Below the pieces are notes generated by a model. The model had not been told where the DNA came from. It was given only the letters and a program-made list of their open reading frames with translations, and ran no database searches. From Nocardia fusca NBRC 14340 (GTDB lineage Bacteria; Actinomycetota; Actinomycetes; Mycobacteriales; Mycobacteriaceae), in NCBI RefSeq assembly GCF_001618425.1, contig NZ_BDCU01000029.1, positions 248,001 through 312,000 of the forward strand: a stretch of 64,000 bases of DNA. The letters are read 5' to 3'. Each line of letters opens with the position of its first letter. The stretch's first letter is position 1. Positions 23,638-32,496 of this stretch are shown here, piece by piece. Both the position numbers and the translations under genes were made by a program.

Positions 23638-24515
23638 CCGAGGGCGGCGGTCAGATCGAGGTGGGCGAGGCGCTCACGATCGGAAAGGATGTCGATCGCA
23701 GTGATGCGGTCGCCGGCGACGGTGAAGCCGATAACGGAGAAGGGTGCGTTGTCGATGGTGTTGACCAGTCCTGCGTGGCCGTTGACGCGGGCGGGGTGGA
23801 TAGTGCACAGGGTGACCATGCGCTGGAAGGTTTCGGCCTGGCCGGCGACGGCGGTGGCGCCGCGGATCACGCGCATCGCCTCGCCGGAGTCGGCGCGCAG
23901 CACCACGTCGGGATCGAGGATACGCAGGAGTTCGTCGAAGTCGCCGCCACGGGCGGCGGTGAGGAAAGCGTCGACGACGCGGCGCTGACCGGCCGGATCC
24001 GGACTCGGGTCCGGGGTGGTCCCCTGGACTCGGCGCCTGGCCTGGCTGGCGAGTTTCTTGGCGGTCTGGGGGGTGCGGTCGACGATGGGCGCGATCTGCT
24101 CGTAGGGCAGGGCGAACATATCGTGCAGGACGAAGGCGAGTCGTTCGGCCGGGCTCAGAGACTCCAGCACGACCAGTAATGCCAGGCCCACCGAGTCGGC
24201 GAGCAGTGCTTCGTGTTCCGGGTCGGGGGTGGACTCACTGGTGATCACCGGGTCGGGCAGGTGCTCGGCTTCCAGTGGTTCTTCGCTGCGGGTTTTGCGG
24301 GTTCGCAGCATATCCAGGCAGACCCGCCCGACGACGGTGGTCAGCCAGCCGCCGAGGTTCCCGACGTCGCTGGTGTCGGTGCGGGCCAGCCGCAGCCACG
24401 CCTCCTGGACTGCGTCGTCGGCGTCGGTGAGCGAGCCGAGCATCCGGTAGGCGACCGCCCGCAGGTGGGTGCGGTGTCCTTCGAATTCTTCGGCCAGGAA
24501 CTGTTCGTCGTGCAC
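23634..24515 (-). CDS. sigJ: SigJ/ECF41-like sigma factor with C-terminal SnoaL-like domain
   Basis: A 293-residue extracytoplasmic-function sigma factor. Region 2 covers about 12-78 (YRMLGSLTDADDAVQEAWLR is the classic 2.1/2.2 signature) and region 4 about 108-165 (LSPAERLAFVLHDMFALPYEQIAPIV). A SnoaL-like NTF2 domain occupies about 175-285 and in this group replaces an anti-sigma factor as the built-in regulator. ECF41-type sigmas are usually next to CMD/AhpD-like proteins or oxidoreductases. Here a CMD-like protein is 2 kb away across the divergent operon, fitting the pattern. Confidence 0.92.
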   Translation of the reverse strand: MHDEQFLAEEFEGHRTHLRAVAYRMLGSLTDADDAVQEAWLRLARTDTSDVGNLGGWLTTVVGRVCLDMLRTRKTRSEEPLEAEHLPDPVITSESTPDPEHEALLADSVGLALLVVLESLSPAERLAFVLHDMFALPYEQIAPIVDRTPQTAKKLASQARRRVQGTTPDPSPDPAGQRRVVDAFLTAARGGDFDELLRILDPDVVLRADSGEAMRVIRGATAVAGQAETFQRMVTLCTIHPARVNGHAGLVNTIDNAPFSVIGFTVAGDRITAIDILSDRERLAHLDLTAALG

Positions 24516-24825
24516 GGGGTCCTCCTCGATCTCGTCCCGTACCGATGACGAATGGGCGGCGGGAAACGTGACCCTCTAAGTCTTCGCCGGTTCTTCCCGT
24601 CACCGGCTCGTTGCCGCGTTGTTCCGGCACGGCCATCCGTTCGCCGGAAACGGACCCGAGGGTGTCGGAGCCGGCTTCCTGGCATCTACCTGCTCTTTTC
24701 CGTGCTGCGGTCACGTTTTCTCGCCGCCGTCCGTCAGTGCACCGGAACACCGACCGCGGCGGATTTCGGAGCCGAGCGCTCCCGCCGCGTCGGCCATCTC
24801 GGCTGCTATGGAGAGGAACAACACT
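24516..24825. other. Divergent promoter region between sigma factor and serine hydrolase
   Basis: A 310-base gap with no gene. It must hold the promoters of the sigma gene and the hydrolase/DoxX/CMD operon. I looked for the ECF41-type TGTCACA/CGTC promoter pattern and did not find a convincing copy. AACGTGAC (24564-24571) and CCGTCA (24597-24602) are weak candidates only. The ribosome site GGAGAGGA at 24810-24817 sets the hydrolase start. Confidence 0.5.
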
Positions 24826-25998
24826 GTGAACGCGATCGAAGTACACGGCACCGTCGCCGCCGGATACGAGGAGGTGCGTGCCGAGTTCGCCGCCGTCGTC
24901 ACCGAGGAGGACGGGGAATCAGGTGCCCAGCTGGCCGCGTTCGTGCGAGGCCGGAAAGTGGTGGACCTGTGGGCCGGCCGGGAGGTCTCCGGCACCTCGT
25001 TGACCGGTCTGCATTCCACGACCAAGGGCGCCGCGGGCCTGGTGGTGGCGCTGCTGATCCAAGACGGCGCCCTGGATGTCGACCGGCCGGTCGCCCACTA
25101 CTGGCCACGGTTCGCCGCGGCGGGCAAGGAGCGCATCACCGTGCGGGACGTGCTGGTGCACCGGTCCGGGATCGTCGGGGTCGACGGCGGATTCACCGTC
25201 GCCGAACTCGCCGATGAGCAGGTCATCGCCGAACGATTGGTCGGGCAGCGGCCCTTCTTCGAACCGGGTTCGGTGCACGGGTACGGCGGGTTCGTCACCT
25301 ACGCCATCATCGGTGAGGTGACGCGCGCGATCACCGGCAGCACCATCCAGGAACTGTTCGAACAGCGGATCCGCGCCCCCTACGGACTCGACGTCTATCT
25401 CGGGCTGCCCGCCGAACTCGACCACCGATACCTGCCCATCCTGCCGTGGCGCGCGAGCCCGGAAATGGAAGCAGCCTTCGCCGCGAACTCACCGGCCCCG
25501 CACAGCATCGCGGGGATCTCCTACAACCTCAACGCGCGCGGTTTCACCGCCGCCGACGTCATGGCACTACCCAACGACCCCACCCTGCGTCGTCTGGGCC
25601 AGGGCTCGGCCGGTGGTGTCGGCAGCGCGAACGGCGTGGCAGCGATGTACGCGGCGGCCACCACCGGCCTCGACGGCCGGGACCCGCTGCTGTCACTGGA
25701 AACCATCGCCACCGTCTCCGCCATCCATTCCAGCGGCCCGGATCTGGTACGTGGCGACCGCGCCCCCTACACGCTGGGTTTCGAAGCCAAGAGCCTGCTG
25801 TATCCGTTCCTCGGCGCCCACGCCTTCGGACACACCGGCTCCGCGGGCTCGGACGGATTCGCCGACCCGCACAGCGGCCTGGCCTACGGCTATACCCGCC
25901 GCCGCGCCGCCTTCGCCTTCAACGCCCCCGAGAACGCCCGGCTCGCTGCCGCCGTGTACCGCGCCGCCACCGGCACCCCGATCGCCTCGGCCGCCTGA
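24826..25998 (+). CDS. Beta-lactamase-family serine hydrolase (EstB-like)
   Basis: A 390-residue protein of the class C beta-lactamase/esterase family. The nucleophile motif STTK puts Ser64 and Lys67 in place, a tyrosine motif YGG follows at 152, and a C-terminal HTGSAG box replaces KTG. There is no signal peptide, so it is probably a cytoplasmic esterase or lactonase, not an antibiotic-resistance enzyme. The GTG start at 24826 has GGAGAGGA eight bases upstream; the open frame before it has no family residues. It heads a short operon with the DoxX-like and CMD-like genes. Confidence 0.88.
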   Translation: MNAIEVHGTVAAGYEEVRAEFAAVVTEEDGESGAQLAAFVRGRKVVDLWAGREVSGTSLTGLHSTTKGAAGLVVALLIQDGALDVDRPVAHYWPRFAAAGKERITVRDVLVHRSGIVGVDGGFTVAELADEQVIAERLVGQRPFFEPGSVHGYGGFVTYAIIGEVTRAITGSTIQELFEQRIRAPYGLDVYLGLPAELDHRYLPILPWRASPEMEAAFAANSPAPHSIAGISYNLNARGFTAADVMALPNDPTLRRLGQGSAGGVGSANGVAAMYAAATTGLDGRDPLLSLETIATVSAIHSSGPDLVRGDRAPYTLGFEAKSLLYPFLGAHAFGHTGSAGSDGFADPHSGLAYGYTRRRAAFAFNAPENARLAAAVYRAATGTPIASAA

Positions 25999-26032
25999 CC
26001 CGCTACCGGCCGACCAACTCTTCAGGAGCACC

Positions 26033-26476
26033 ATGTCTACTCGCACCACGTCGATGATCTCCCGCGGCCTGAAGCTCGCCCGCTGGGTTCCCGTGACCGC
26101 CGTACTCGCCGAAACCGCGGTCGGCGCGTACTGGGACCTGGCCCGGATCTCCTACGTCCGCGACTCTTTCGATCACCTCGGCTACCCCATATATTTCGCC
26201 ACCATCCTGGGTGTCGCCAAAACCGCCGCCCTCGTCGCGATCCTGACCCCGGGCCACCCGCAAACGAAGGAATGGGCCTACGCCGGGCTCGTTTTCGTCT
26301 ACGGCGGCGCCGCCACCTCGCACCTGGCCGCCGGGGACGGGCCCGACAAGTGGGCGATGCCGCTGTTCTTCGCCGCCGCCACCTTCGCCGCCCGCGCCTG
26401 GCTGCCCCAGGGCAGCTCCACCTCCACCGCCTTGCGTGCACTCGGTGGCTCCCGCCGTCGGCCTCGGCCCGCCTGA
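26033..26476 (+). CDS. DoxX-like integral membrane protein
   Basis: A 147-residue protein with four predicted membrane helices (about 16-36, 55-75, 84-102 and 108-125). The sequence features PVTAVLAETAVGAYWDL and FDHLGYPIYFATILGVAKTAA match the actinobacterial DoxX-like family. A CAGGAGCACC ribosome site precedes the ATG at 26033. The role is uncertain; relatives sit next to redox enzymes and sigma factors. It lies between the serine hydrolase (34 bases) and the CMD-like gene (46 bases), likely co-transcribed. Confidence 0.82.
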   Translation: MSTRTTSMISRGLKLARWVPVTAVLAETAVGAYWDLARISYVRDSFDHLGYPIYFATILGVAKTAALVAILTPGHPQTKEWAYAGLVFVYGGAATSHLAAGDGPDKWAMPLFFAAATFAARAWLPQGSSTSTALRALGGSRRRPRPA

Positions 26477-26522
26477 GCCGACCGATCCAACCATGAATTC
26501 ACCACAACAGAGAAGGAACACG

Positions 26523-27038
26523 ATGAACACGAACACCACCACCCAGCAGCGCAGCGGCTCCCGGCTGCCCAACCCTCAGCAGCTGGTCCCCGAACTCGGC
26601 GAGGTCGGCGCGGCGCTGTTCAAGGCCACCGGCAACGGGGCGATCCCGCGGACCACGATCGGTCTCGTCCAGCTACGCGCCGGCCAGATCGTCGCCAGCA
26701 CCTACCTCGCCATCCTGCACGCGGGCAACCTGCGCACCGCCGGGGAGGCCGAGGAGCGGATCGCCGCGGTCGCGACCTGGCGCGACGCGCCCTACTTCAG
26801 CGAGCCCGAACGCGCCGCGCTGGCCCTGGTCGAGGCTGTCCTGCAGCCGGCAACGCACGGTGAGCGGGTGCCCGAGGAGCTCTACGCCCACGCCGCCGAA
26901 CACTACGACGACAAAGCCCTGGCCACTCTGGCCATGGTCATCGGCCAGGTGAACTTCTTCGTCCCGCTCGCCCTCATCGGACAGCCGCTGCCCGGCCGCC
27001 CGCCGGCCGAACAGTGGACTTCCGTCGCGGTCCGCTAG
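26523..27038 (+). CDS. Carboxymuconolactone-decarboxylase-family (AhpD-like) protein without CxxC
   Basis: A 171-residue AhpD/CMD-fold protein. The fold signature is intact (RTTIGLVQLRAGQIVAS...HAGNLR, then EERIAAVATWRDAPYFSEPERAALALVEAV). At the place of the normal CxxC peroxidatic pair the sequence is STYL, so both cysteines are gone while the following histidine remains. A thiol peroxidase or disulfide reductase role is therefore unlikely. The ATG at 26523 follows AGAAGGAACACG. It is the last gene of the operon facing the ECF41-like sigma factor. Confidence 0.86.
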   Translation: MNTNTTTQQRSGSRLPNPQQLVPELGEVGAALFKATGNGAIPRTTIGLVQLRAGQIVASTYLAILHAGNLRTAGEAEERIAAVATWRDAPYFSEPERAALALVEAVLQPATHGERVPEELYAHAAEHYDDKALATLAMVIGQVNFFVPLALIGQPLPGRPPAEQWTSVAVR

Positions 27039-27051
27039 TTCGACGCCGCCG

Positions 27052-27089
27052 GCTGTGGGGCCGGGGCGATTGCGCTCCGGCCCCACAGC
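27052..27089. terminator. Strong bidirectional hairpin terminator
   Basis: A perfect 13-bp stem, GCTGTGGGGCCGG (27052-27064) with CCGGCCCCACAGC (27077-27089), and a 12-base loop. It starts 14 bases after the CMD-like stop and faces the convergent TetR gene. There is no long T-tract, which is normal in actinobacteria. Confidence 0.75.
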
Positions 27090-27192
27090 ATTGCCGGTAT
27101 TGGGTATCGCGCCAGGACCGCTGTTCTCCGGAGCGCATCCGCCCACCGGCACCGATGGTTCGACTGATGTCACGAACGCACCGGCGCTCGGG

Positions 27193-27816
27193 TCACTCGG
27201 CCGCACCGGGATCACCGGCAATGTCCGGTCGCATGGCTTTGAGGAAAACCTCGACGAGAGCGTCGGCGTATTCGGTGGTCAACGGGCCGGACCGGAGCAG
27301 CCAGCGCTGATAGAGAGGCGCGTAGAGCAATTCGAGCGCCAGGTCGAGATCTGCGTCGGCGTCGAGTTGCCCGGCCCGCTGCGCGCTGCGCAGCCGGTCC
27401 TTCTTGGCCTCGTCCAACGGGCCGGCCAGCTTGGCGTGGTATTGGGCGGCGAGGGCGGGATCATTGATGATCTCGGTGTTGAGCGCGCGGATCGGTCCCT
27501 CGAACGCGGGATCGGCGAATTCGGCCACCGTCGCCCGCATCACGGTCTCGAGGTCGGCTTTCAGGTCGCCGGTATCGGGCAGTGCCATGCTCTGGTCCGG
27601 GCCCTCCTCACTGAGCGCCAGGAAGGCGTCCAGGACCACCGCACCTTTGGACGGCCACCAGCGGTAAATGGTCTGTTTGCCCACGCCGGCCCGGGCCGCG
27701 ATGGCCTCGACGGACAGCTTCGCATACCCCAACTCGGAGACCAGATCGCGGGCCGCGGCGAGGATGGCCTGCCGGGAGCGCTCACTACGGCGTGCGGGAT
27801 CGGGCTGCTTGACCAT
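27193..27816 (-). CDS. TetR-family transcriptional regulator
   Basis: A 207-residue TetR repressor. The helix-turn-helix is at about 15-60 (RQAILAAARDLVSELGYAKL, then IAARAGVGKQTIYRWWPSKGAV), typical of the TetR_C-33-like actinobacterial group. The ATG at 27816 was preferred to one 21 codons upstream because the inverted repeat at 27840-27857 then lies directly in the promoter. Its ligand and targets are unknown. The nearest other gene on that side is the truncated LuxR gene, so the original target may be lost. Confidence 0.9.
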   Translation of the reverse strand: MVKQPDPARRSERSRQAILAAARDLVSELGYAKLSVEAIAARAGVGKQTIYRWWPSKGAVVLDAFLALSEEGPDQSMALPDTGDLKADLETVMRATVAEFADPAFEGPIRALNTEIINDPALAAQYHAKLAGPLDEAKKDRLRSAQRAGQLDADADLDLALELLYAPLYQRWLLRSGPLTTEYADALVEVFLKAMRPDIAGDPGAAE

Positions 27817-27839
27817 TCTCGGAGCGTAACACTTGCACG

Positions 27840-27857
27840 AGACGATACGAGTCGTCT
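27840..27857. promoter_or_regulatory. Probable TetR operator
   Basis: AGACGATACGAGTCGTCT is an 18-bp imperfect palindrome (14 of 18 positions symmetric; 6-bp outer arms perfect). It lies 24-41 bases upstream of the TetR start, where an autoregulatory site is expected. Confidence 0.6.
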
Positions 27858-27884
27858 TGGACGAGTAGGCGAGACGCACCGTCT

Positions 27885-28562
27885 TGCCTCCTTACGGCAG
27901 ATCGAGCAAGTTTGCCACTATGCCGAAGCCGATCCCACCGACATCGCCTGCGGGCATCGCCGGAATTGGGGGATCTCGCCGCCGCGGACAGGGTGGTACG
28001 GCGCATGGAGGCACACTCCGAGGCTTCACCGATGATGCCCATGCGCGCCGGCGACACTCGATACGCGCGGGCGCGTATCGAACTCGAACTGGGTAGAGCG
28101 CGGTCGGCGGCGAACCTCGCGCGGGAAGCCGTGCGGCAGTATGAGAAGAGCGGGACGCCGATCGATGCCGCGCAGGCCCGGGTGCTCTTGGGTCGTATCC
28201 TCGCGAGTTCCGGCAAGAATGCCGCCGCCCGGCGCGAGCTCGATACCGCGCTGGCGGTGTCGAACGCACACGGAGCGGCCGATATGGCAGCCCGGGCCCG
28301 CGAAGCGCGCACCCGGCTCGACGGAACCGCTGCGGAGCCCGACCGCACACCCGTATCCGCCTTCGACGGGCTCACCCGCCGGCAGCAGGAGATCGTCGGC
28401 CGGGTGGTCCGCGGACTGACCAATCGTCAGATCGCCGAGGAGCTGTTCGTCAGCGAGAAGACCGTCGAGGCCCACCTTTCCCGCTTGTTCACCAGGCTGA
28501 ACGTCTCCTCTCGTGCGGCGCTGGCCGCTGTGGCCGCTGTCGAGTACGCGCGCCGGTCCTGA
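27885..28562 (+). pseudogene. C-terminal remnant of a LAL-type LuxR regulator
   Basis: From 27912 an open frame encodes 216 residues: TPR-like helices (ARARIELELGRARSAANLAR) and a complete LuxR helix-turn-helix at the end (LTRRQQEIVGRVVRGLTNRQ, IAEELFVSEKTVEAHLSRLF). The preceding piece of the same protein, RQIEQVCHYAEADPTDI, is in another frame immediately upstream, so there is a frameshift near 27,955. The large N-terminal ATPase part of such ~900-residue regulators is absent. A short DNA-binding protein could still be made from an internal start, but the gene looks broken. Confidence 0.7.
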
Positions 28563-29113
28563 CTTCCGGTCGGTACCGCGCCACCCCGGACCATCGGGGT
28601 CGGCGCCCGTGTATAGGGTTTCCCCTACTTGCCCGCATCGTGCGCTGTCGGCTTGAATATCGGCAAGGGAGTCACTACTTCGGGAGTTGTGATGAGTGCG
28701 GTTGGGCCAGAAACGGCGTCTATTTTCTATGGGGCACCGGTAGAATTTCTCGACACGGGTCACTGATGTCCGGGTGAAGCAAACTCTCGGGATTGCACCT
28801 CCCGCTCCGATCGGCGTCGGAAATTCTGTCTCGGCGTATTTCCGCCCCGGCGAGAACTGCGTTCCCGGCACACTGTGATCGCGCAGCGGTCGCGGCGCGA
28901 ATCCATTACACGTCTGCGCGCGTGACCGACCGGGCGAAACGGCTGATTCCGTACCGATCAGTTGCGGTCCGTAATCGATACACAGGGGCCGGAGGTCCGT
29001 GCTCCCACAGTATGCCCGCTCCGGGCGGCCGACTTCCTCGCCGGAAAACACTCGCGGCATGCGGAGTTGATATTGCTTGTAGAAATACGAAATTCACCGA
29101 TCGAGGAGTCGTG
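28563..29113. other. Long leader/intergenic region upstream of a P450 gene, no gene seen
   Basis: This stretch is clearly lower in GC than its surroundings. Open frames here lack family signatures, and the frame running into the P450 gene reads as non-coding. It probably contains the P450 promoter. I found no strong inverted repeat, riboswitch or RNA gene. Confidence 0.5.
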
Positions 29114-30484
29114 ATGACTGCTGCCATTGTGCCCGGAAAATCGCCGCGACGAGCGTGGCCACTCATTGGTCACGGCCTGCAGTTGCAGCGACGGCCGTTG
29201 GAATTCCTGGCCGAGTTGCACGCGCTGCCCGAACCGATCGTTCGCATCCGGCTGGGTCGCGACGAGGCCTACGTGGTGACCGCCCCTGAGATTCTCGATT
29301 CATTACTGCGCGGGAAGATCTCACAGTGCGTGGAGAAGGGCGCGTTCTTCGATGCCATGCGAGTGGTACTCGGTGACGGAATCGTCGTCTCCGCCGAACC
29401 GAAACATATGCGTCATCGCCGGCTGATGGCACCGGGTTTCCATCGCGAGCGAGTCGCGGGATATGTCGACATCATGGCCGACAGCACTTCGAGCATGGTC
29501 GACGCATGGCACGCCGGGCAACGAATCGAACTGGACCGAGAACTGGGTGGGCTGGCCATGCGGATCGTGGCGCGGGCTCTGTTCTCCAGTGATATCGCCG
29601 AAGATCTGGTGAGCGAGTCGCTGCGGGCATTCCCGGTCATCGTCGCCGAGCTGCCGAAACGGACGATGATGCCGTGGCTGGCCCGGCTGCCGCTGCGTAA
29701 CCGCGCTTTCGACGCCGCGGTGCGGCGGCTGCTCACCGTCGTCGACCGCATCATCGCGGAGTACCGGACCCGCCAGGAGGATCACCACGATCTCGTCTCG
29801 ATGCTCATCGCGGCCCGCTTCGACGACGGCACCGGGCTCAGCGACCAGGAGATCCGGGACGAAGTCATGACCATGTTCGCGGCAGGTTACGAAACCGTCT
29901 CGAACACTTTGGCTTTTTCGTTTCACGAGCTCGGGCGACGCCGGGATATCCTCGACCGTTTGGAGCGCGAAGTGACCGAGGTCCTCGGTGACGGGCCGGT
30001 CCGCGCGGACAATATCCGCGATCTCGTCTTCACCGAGAAGGTCGTCACCGAAACGCTGCGCCGCTACTGTCCGCCCTGGCTCGGCATGCGGGAGACAACG
30101 GCGGAGATCGAACTCGGCGGCGTCCCCATCCCCGAGGGTGCAACGATCATCTACTCCAATTACGCGCTGCACAACGACCCGAACTATTTCGCGGACCCGG
30201 CGATCTTCGACCCGGATCGGTGGACCCCGGAATATCGCAAGGCGGTGACCCGCAGCGGGGCGTTCCAGCCTTTCGGCATCGGCAATCGCAATTGTATCGG
30301 CGAGCCTTTCGCCTGGCTGGAGGCGACGGCAATTCTGGCGACGGTGGTCGCCCGAGTCCGGCTGGAGCCGGTGCCCGGAGTCGCAGTGCGCGAGATCGCG
30401 GCGGCCACTGTACAGCTCGATCGGTTACCGATGATCGCGCACCCGCACGCGCCCGCGGGACGGCAGCGTTCGATCGTCACCTGA
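29114..30484 (+). CDS. Cytochrome P450
   Basis: A 456-residue canonical P450. The I-helix AAGYETVSNTL has the acid-alcohol pair, the K-helix ETLRR is the ExxR motif, and the haem loop FQPFGIGNRNCIG puts the thiolate at Cys394. The N-terminus PRRAWPLIGHGLQLQRRPLEFL has no membrane anchor, so it is soluble. The overall pattern resembles terpene-oxidising bacterial P450s of the pentalenene-oxygenase type, but no terpene synthase is in the window. The ATG at 29114 follows GAGGAGTCGTG. No ferredoxin gene is adjacent. Confidence 0.93.
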   Translation: MTAAIVPGKSPRRAWPLIGHGLQLQRRPLEFLAELHALPEPIVRIRLGRDEAYVVTAPEILDSLLRGKISQCVEKGAFFDAMRVVLGDGIVVSAEPKHMRHRRLMAPGFHRERVAGYVDIMADSTSSMVDAWHAGQRIELDRELGGLAMRIVARALFSSDIAEDLVSESLRAFPVIVAELPKRTMMPWLARLPLRNRAFDAAVRRLLTVVDRIIAEYRTRQEDHHDLVSMLIAARFDDGTGLSDQEIRDEVMTMFAAGYETVSNTLAFSFHELGRRRDILDRLEREVTEVLGDGPVRADNIRDLVFTEKVVTETLRRYCPPWLGMRETTAEIELGGVPIPEGATIIYSNYALHNDPNYFADPAIFDPDRWTPEYRKAVTRSGAFQPFGIGNRNCIGEPFAWLEATAILATVVARVRLEPVPGVAVREIAAATVQLDRLPMIAHPHAPAGRQRSIVT

Positions 30485-30623
30485 GCAGGACGGTTTCTCC
30501 GCATCGACGTCGCCGACCTCCTCCAACGGCCCGGAAACAGTCCTGACCTGAGCCGACAATCCGACATGGGACCGTTCACGACGATGTTCTCGAGGGCGCT
30601 GTCAGCGGGGCTCTCACCGGCGC

Positions 30624-31601
30624 TCATCGAAGCGCTACCGGGTTGACCGGTGCGCCGACCGCGCCGGTGACCTTGATCGGAGAGGCGGTGAGGAAGAAAT
30701 CGTAGTTGCCGTCGTCCGCACAGGCCTGGGCCAGCGCGTCGAGGTCCCACATCTCCCCGAGGAAGAGGCCGATATGCGGGATCGCGACCTGGTGCAGCGG
30801 CTGGAAGGCGACATCGAACTCGTTGGGGCGCACCTCGAATCCCCAGGTGTCCGTGGCGATTGCCGCGATCTCGGTGCCGTGCAGCCAGTCGGCGGTGGTG
30901 AAGGACAGGCCGGGGGCCGGGCCGCCCGCGTACTCACCCCAGCCTTCCCGCCGGGCTCGGGTCAATTGGCCGGTGCGCACTACGACGATATCGCCGCGGC
31001 GCACTTCCGAGCTCGGACCTTGCGCGGCAATGGTCTGCTCGAGATGGGCCTGGGTGATCGCGAAACCATCCGGCAGTTCGCCGTTCTCCCCGATCGCATA
31101 TCCGACATCGAGCAGGACCCCGCGGCCACAGATGACGTCGGCGACGGTTTCGATACCGGTGACCTGGTCACCGAGACTGGTGACGACCTGGTCGGCCGGG
31201 CGGCCGTTCCAGGCGCGGCCGTGGTCGAAGATATGGCCGAGCCCGTCCCACTGGGTCGAGCACTGCAGAGGCATGGCGATCACATCGTCCGCGCCGCCGA
31301 GCCCGTGCGGGAACCCCTGGACTCCGGCGACGGCATCGGTACCGGTATCGAGCATGGTGTGCACCGGGTTGGTGCGCCGGCGCCAGCCTTTCTGCGGGCC
31401 GTCCATATCGAAGGACTGCGACAGCGAGAACGATCGACCGGTCCGGATCGCACCGGCCGCGGCGCGGCGGGTGGCGTCGTCGAGGTGGTTCATGGTGCCC
31501 AGGACATCACCGGGCCCCCAGCGACCCCAGTTCGATACCCGGGCGGCCGCGGCGGCGATGGCGCCCTCGGGATCGGTACGGTCCAGCTCTTCGGGGGTCA
31601 T
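30624..31601 (-). CDS. Cyclase/kynurenine-formamidase-like family protein
   Basis: A 325-residue protein of the cyclase (KynB-like) superfamily. The metal-binding segment is recognisable as QCSTQWDGLGHIF, where HxGTHxDxPxH is usual, so the first histidines are replaced while Asp and the later His remain. Other family features are GRGVLLDVGY and GDIVVVRTGQ. Members hydrolyse cyclic imides, lactones or formyl-kynurenine-type amides using a divalent metal. It overlaps the damaged hydrolase gene by four bases (ATGA), and both lie opposite the LysR gene. Confidence 0.85.
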   Translation of the reverse strand: MTPEELDRTDPEGAIAAAAARVSNWGRWGPGDVLGTMNHLDDATRRAAAGAIRTGRSFSLSQSFDMDGPQKGWRRRTNPVHTMLDTGTDAVAGVQGFPHGLGGADDVIAMPLQCSTQWDGLGHIFDHGRAWNGRPADQVVTSLGDQVTGIETVADVICGRGVLLDVGYAIGENGELPDGFAITQAHLEQTIAAQGPSSEVRRGDIVVVRTGQLTRARREGWGEYAGGPAPGLSFTTADWLHGTEIAAIATDTWGFEVRPNEFDVAFQPLHQVAIPHIGLFLGEMWDLDALAQACADDGNYDFFLTASPIKVTGAVGAPVNPVALR

Positions 31602-32205
31602 GACAACGCGCCTCCGTCGAGCTCGGCGAAGGTGTCGCTTACCCAGTCGGCGATGAAGGTCGTGACGTACGGCAGGTGGTCGAGGCCGATGTGCTCGGTC
31701 GCGCCCTCTTCCGGAGTGAAGATCCGCAGTTCCCGCTTGGGGCTGTTGACCGCTTGCTCGTAGGAACGGTGCGCGTAGTCGAGCGGGATCTGCCGGTCCT
31801 TCTCACCGTGTGCGATCAGGAAGGGCACGGTGATGTTCTCGACCACGCCGTCGAGGTGGATATCCTCGGCGAATTCGATGAACGTGGCGATATCGGGCCG
31901 GCCCCAGACCCACAGCACATGATCCCAGTAGTGCGGAACCGGGTTCTCACCCTCGCGGTCGAGCCGTCGCTTCTGCACCGCGCCCCAGTTGTGATTGGCA
32001 CCCCAGGCCACACACAGCGCGAGGCGCTTTTCGAACGCCGCGGCCCGCGGCACGTAGTAACCGCCGAGCGACCAGCCGGCCAGCCCGATCAGGTCGCCGC
32101 GGATATCGGTGCGGCCTTCGAGCCAGTCGATACAGGCGGCGGCCCACACCTCGGTATCGATCCGTGCGGTGAGTCCCTGCAACCGCAGCGCCTCACCGGG
32201 TCCCA
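31598..32205 (-). pseudogene. Alpha/beta hydrolase missing its N-terminus
   Basis: This frame encodes about 200 C-terminal residues of a dipeptidyl-peptidase/pseudooxynicotine-hydrolase-like alpha/beta hydrolase. It has GEALRLQGLTAR, the nucleophile elbow LAGWSLGGYY, an acid in HGEKDRQIP, and His in EHIGLDHL. No start codon or N-terminal domain precedes it. At about 32,195-32,205 the sequence switches to the 5' part of a flavin monooxygenase in another frame. The catalytic half is intact in sequence, but the gene is truncated, so no normal protein is expected. Confidence 0.72.
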
Positions 32206-32388
32206 GACTCCCAGCTGTCGCAGCACACGTAAGGCATTGCCCTGCAGGGTGATACCCGATCCCAAGGCGGCGATATCGGGTTTGGCCTCGACGAGTTCGA
32301 CCGATACCCCGGCCTCGGCGAGCAGGATCGCGGCGGCGGTACCGGCGGAACCGGCGCCGATCACCAACACATTCCGGACAGCAGACAC
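32195..32388 (-). pseudogene. 5' fragment of a FAD-dependent monooxygenase
   Basis: A GTG-started frame reads VSAVRNVLVIGAGSAGTAAA with the GxGxxG dinucleotide fold, then VELVEAKPDIAALGSGITLQ and NALRVLRQLGVWDPV, the standard first 65 residues of UbiH/PHBH-type hydroxylases. It then breaks into the hydrolase sequence out of frame. The two genes have been fused by a deletion whose ends share the string GGACCCGGTGA or similar. It faces LysR across the intergenic LysR box. Confidence 0.75.
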
Positions 32389-32496
32389 AACAGACTCCAG
32401 TGGCTCTCGTGACCTCGCCGAGTCCTCCGCGACGAGGTGGTAGAGACCACTGTGCGACCCAGATCACCATCACGGAAGGGCGGGTCGCTTATGTTC

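Noticed and set aside
24516..24825. ECF41-type promoter (TGTCACA / CGTC)
   Set aside because: Only partial, poorly spaced matches were found, so no promoter is claimed.
28793..29113. N-terminal extension of the P450 to an upstream start
   Set aside because: The extra 107 codons look non-coding, while GAGGAG just before 29114 and the family N-terminus fix the start there.
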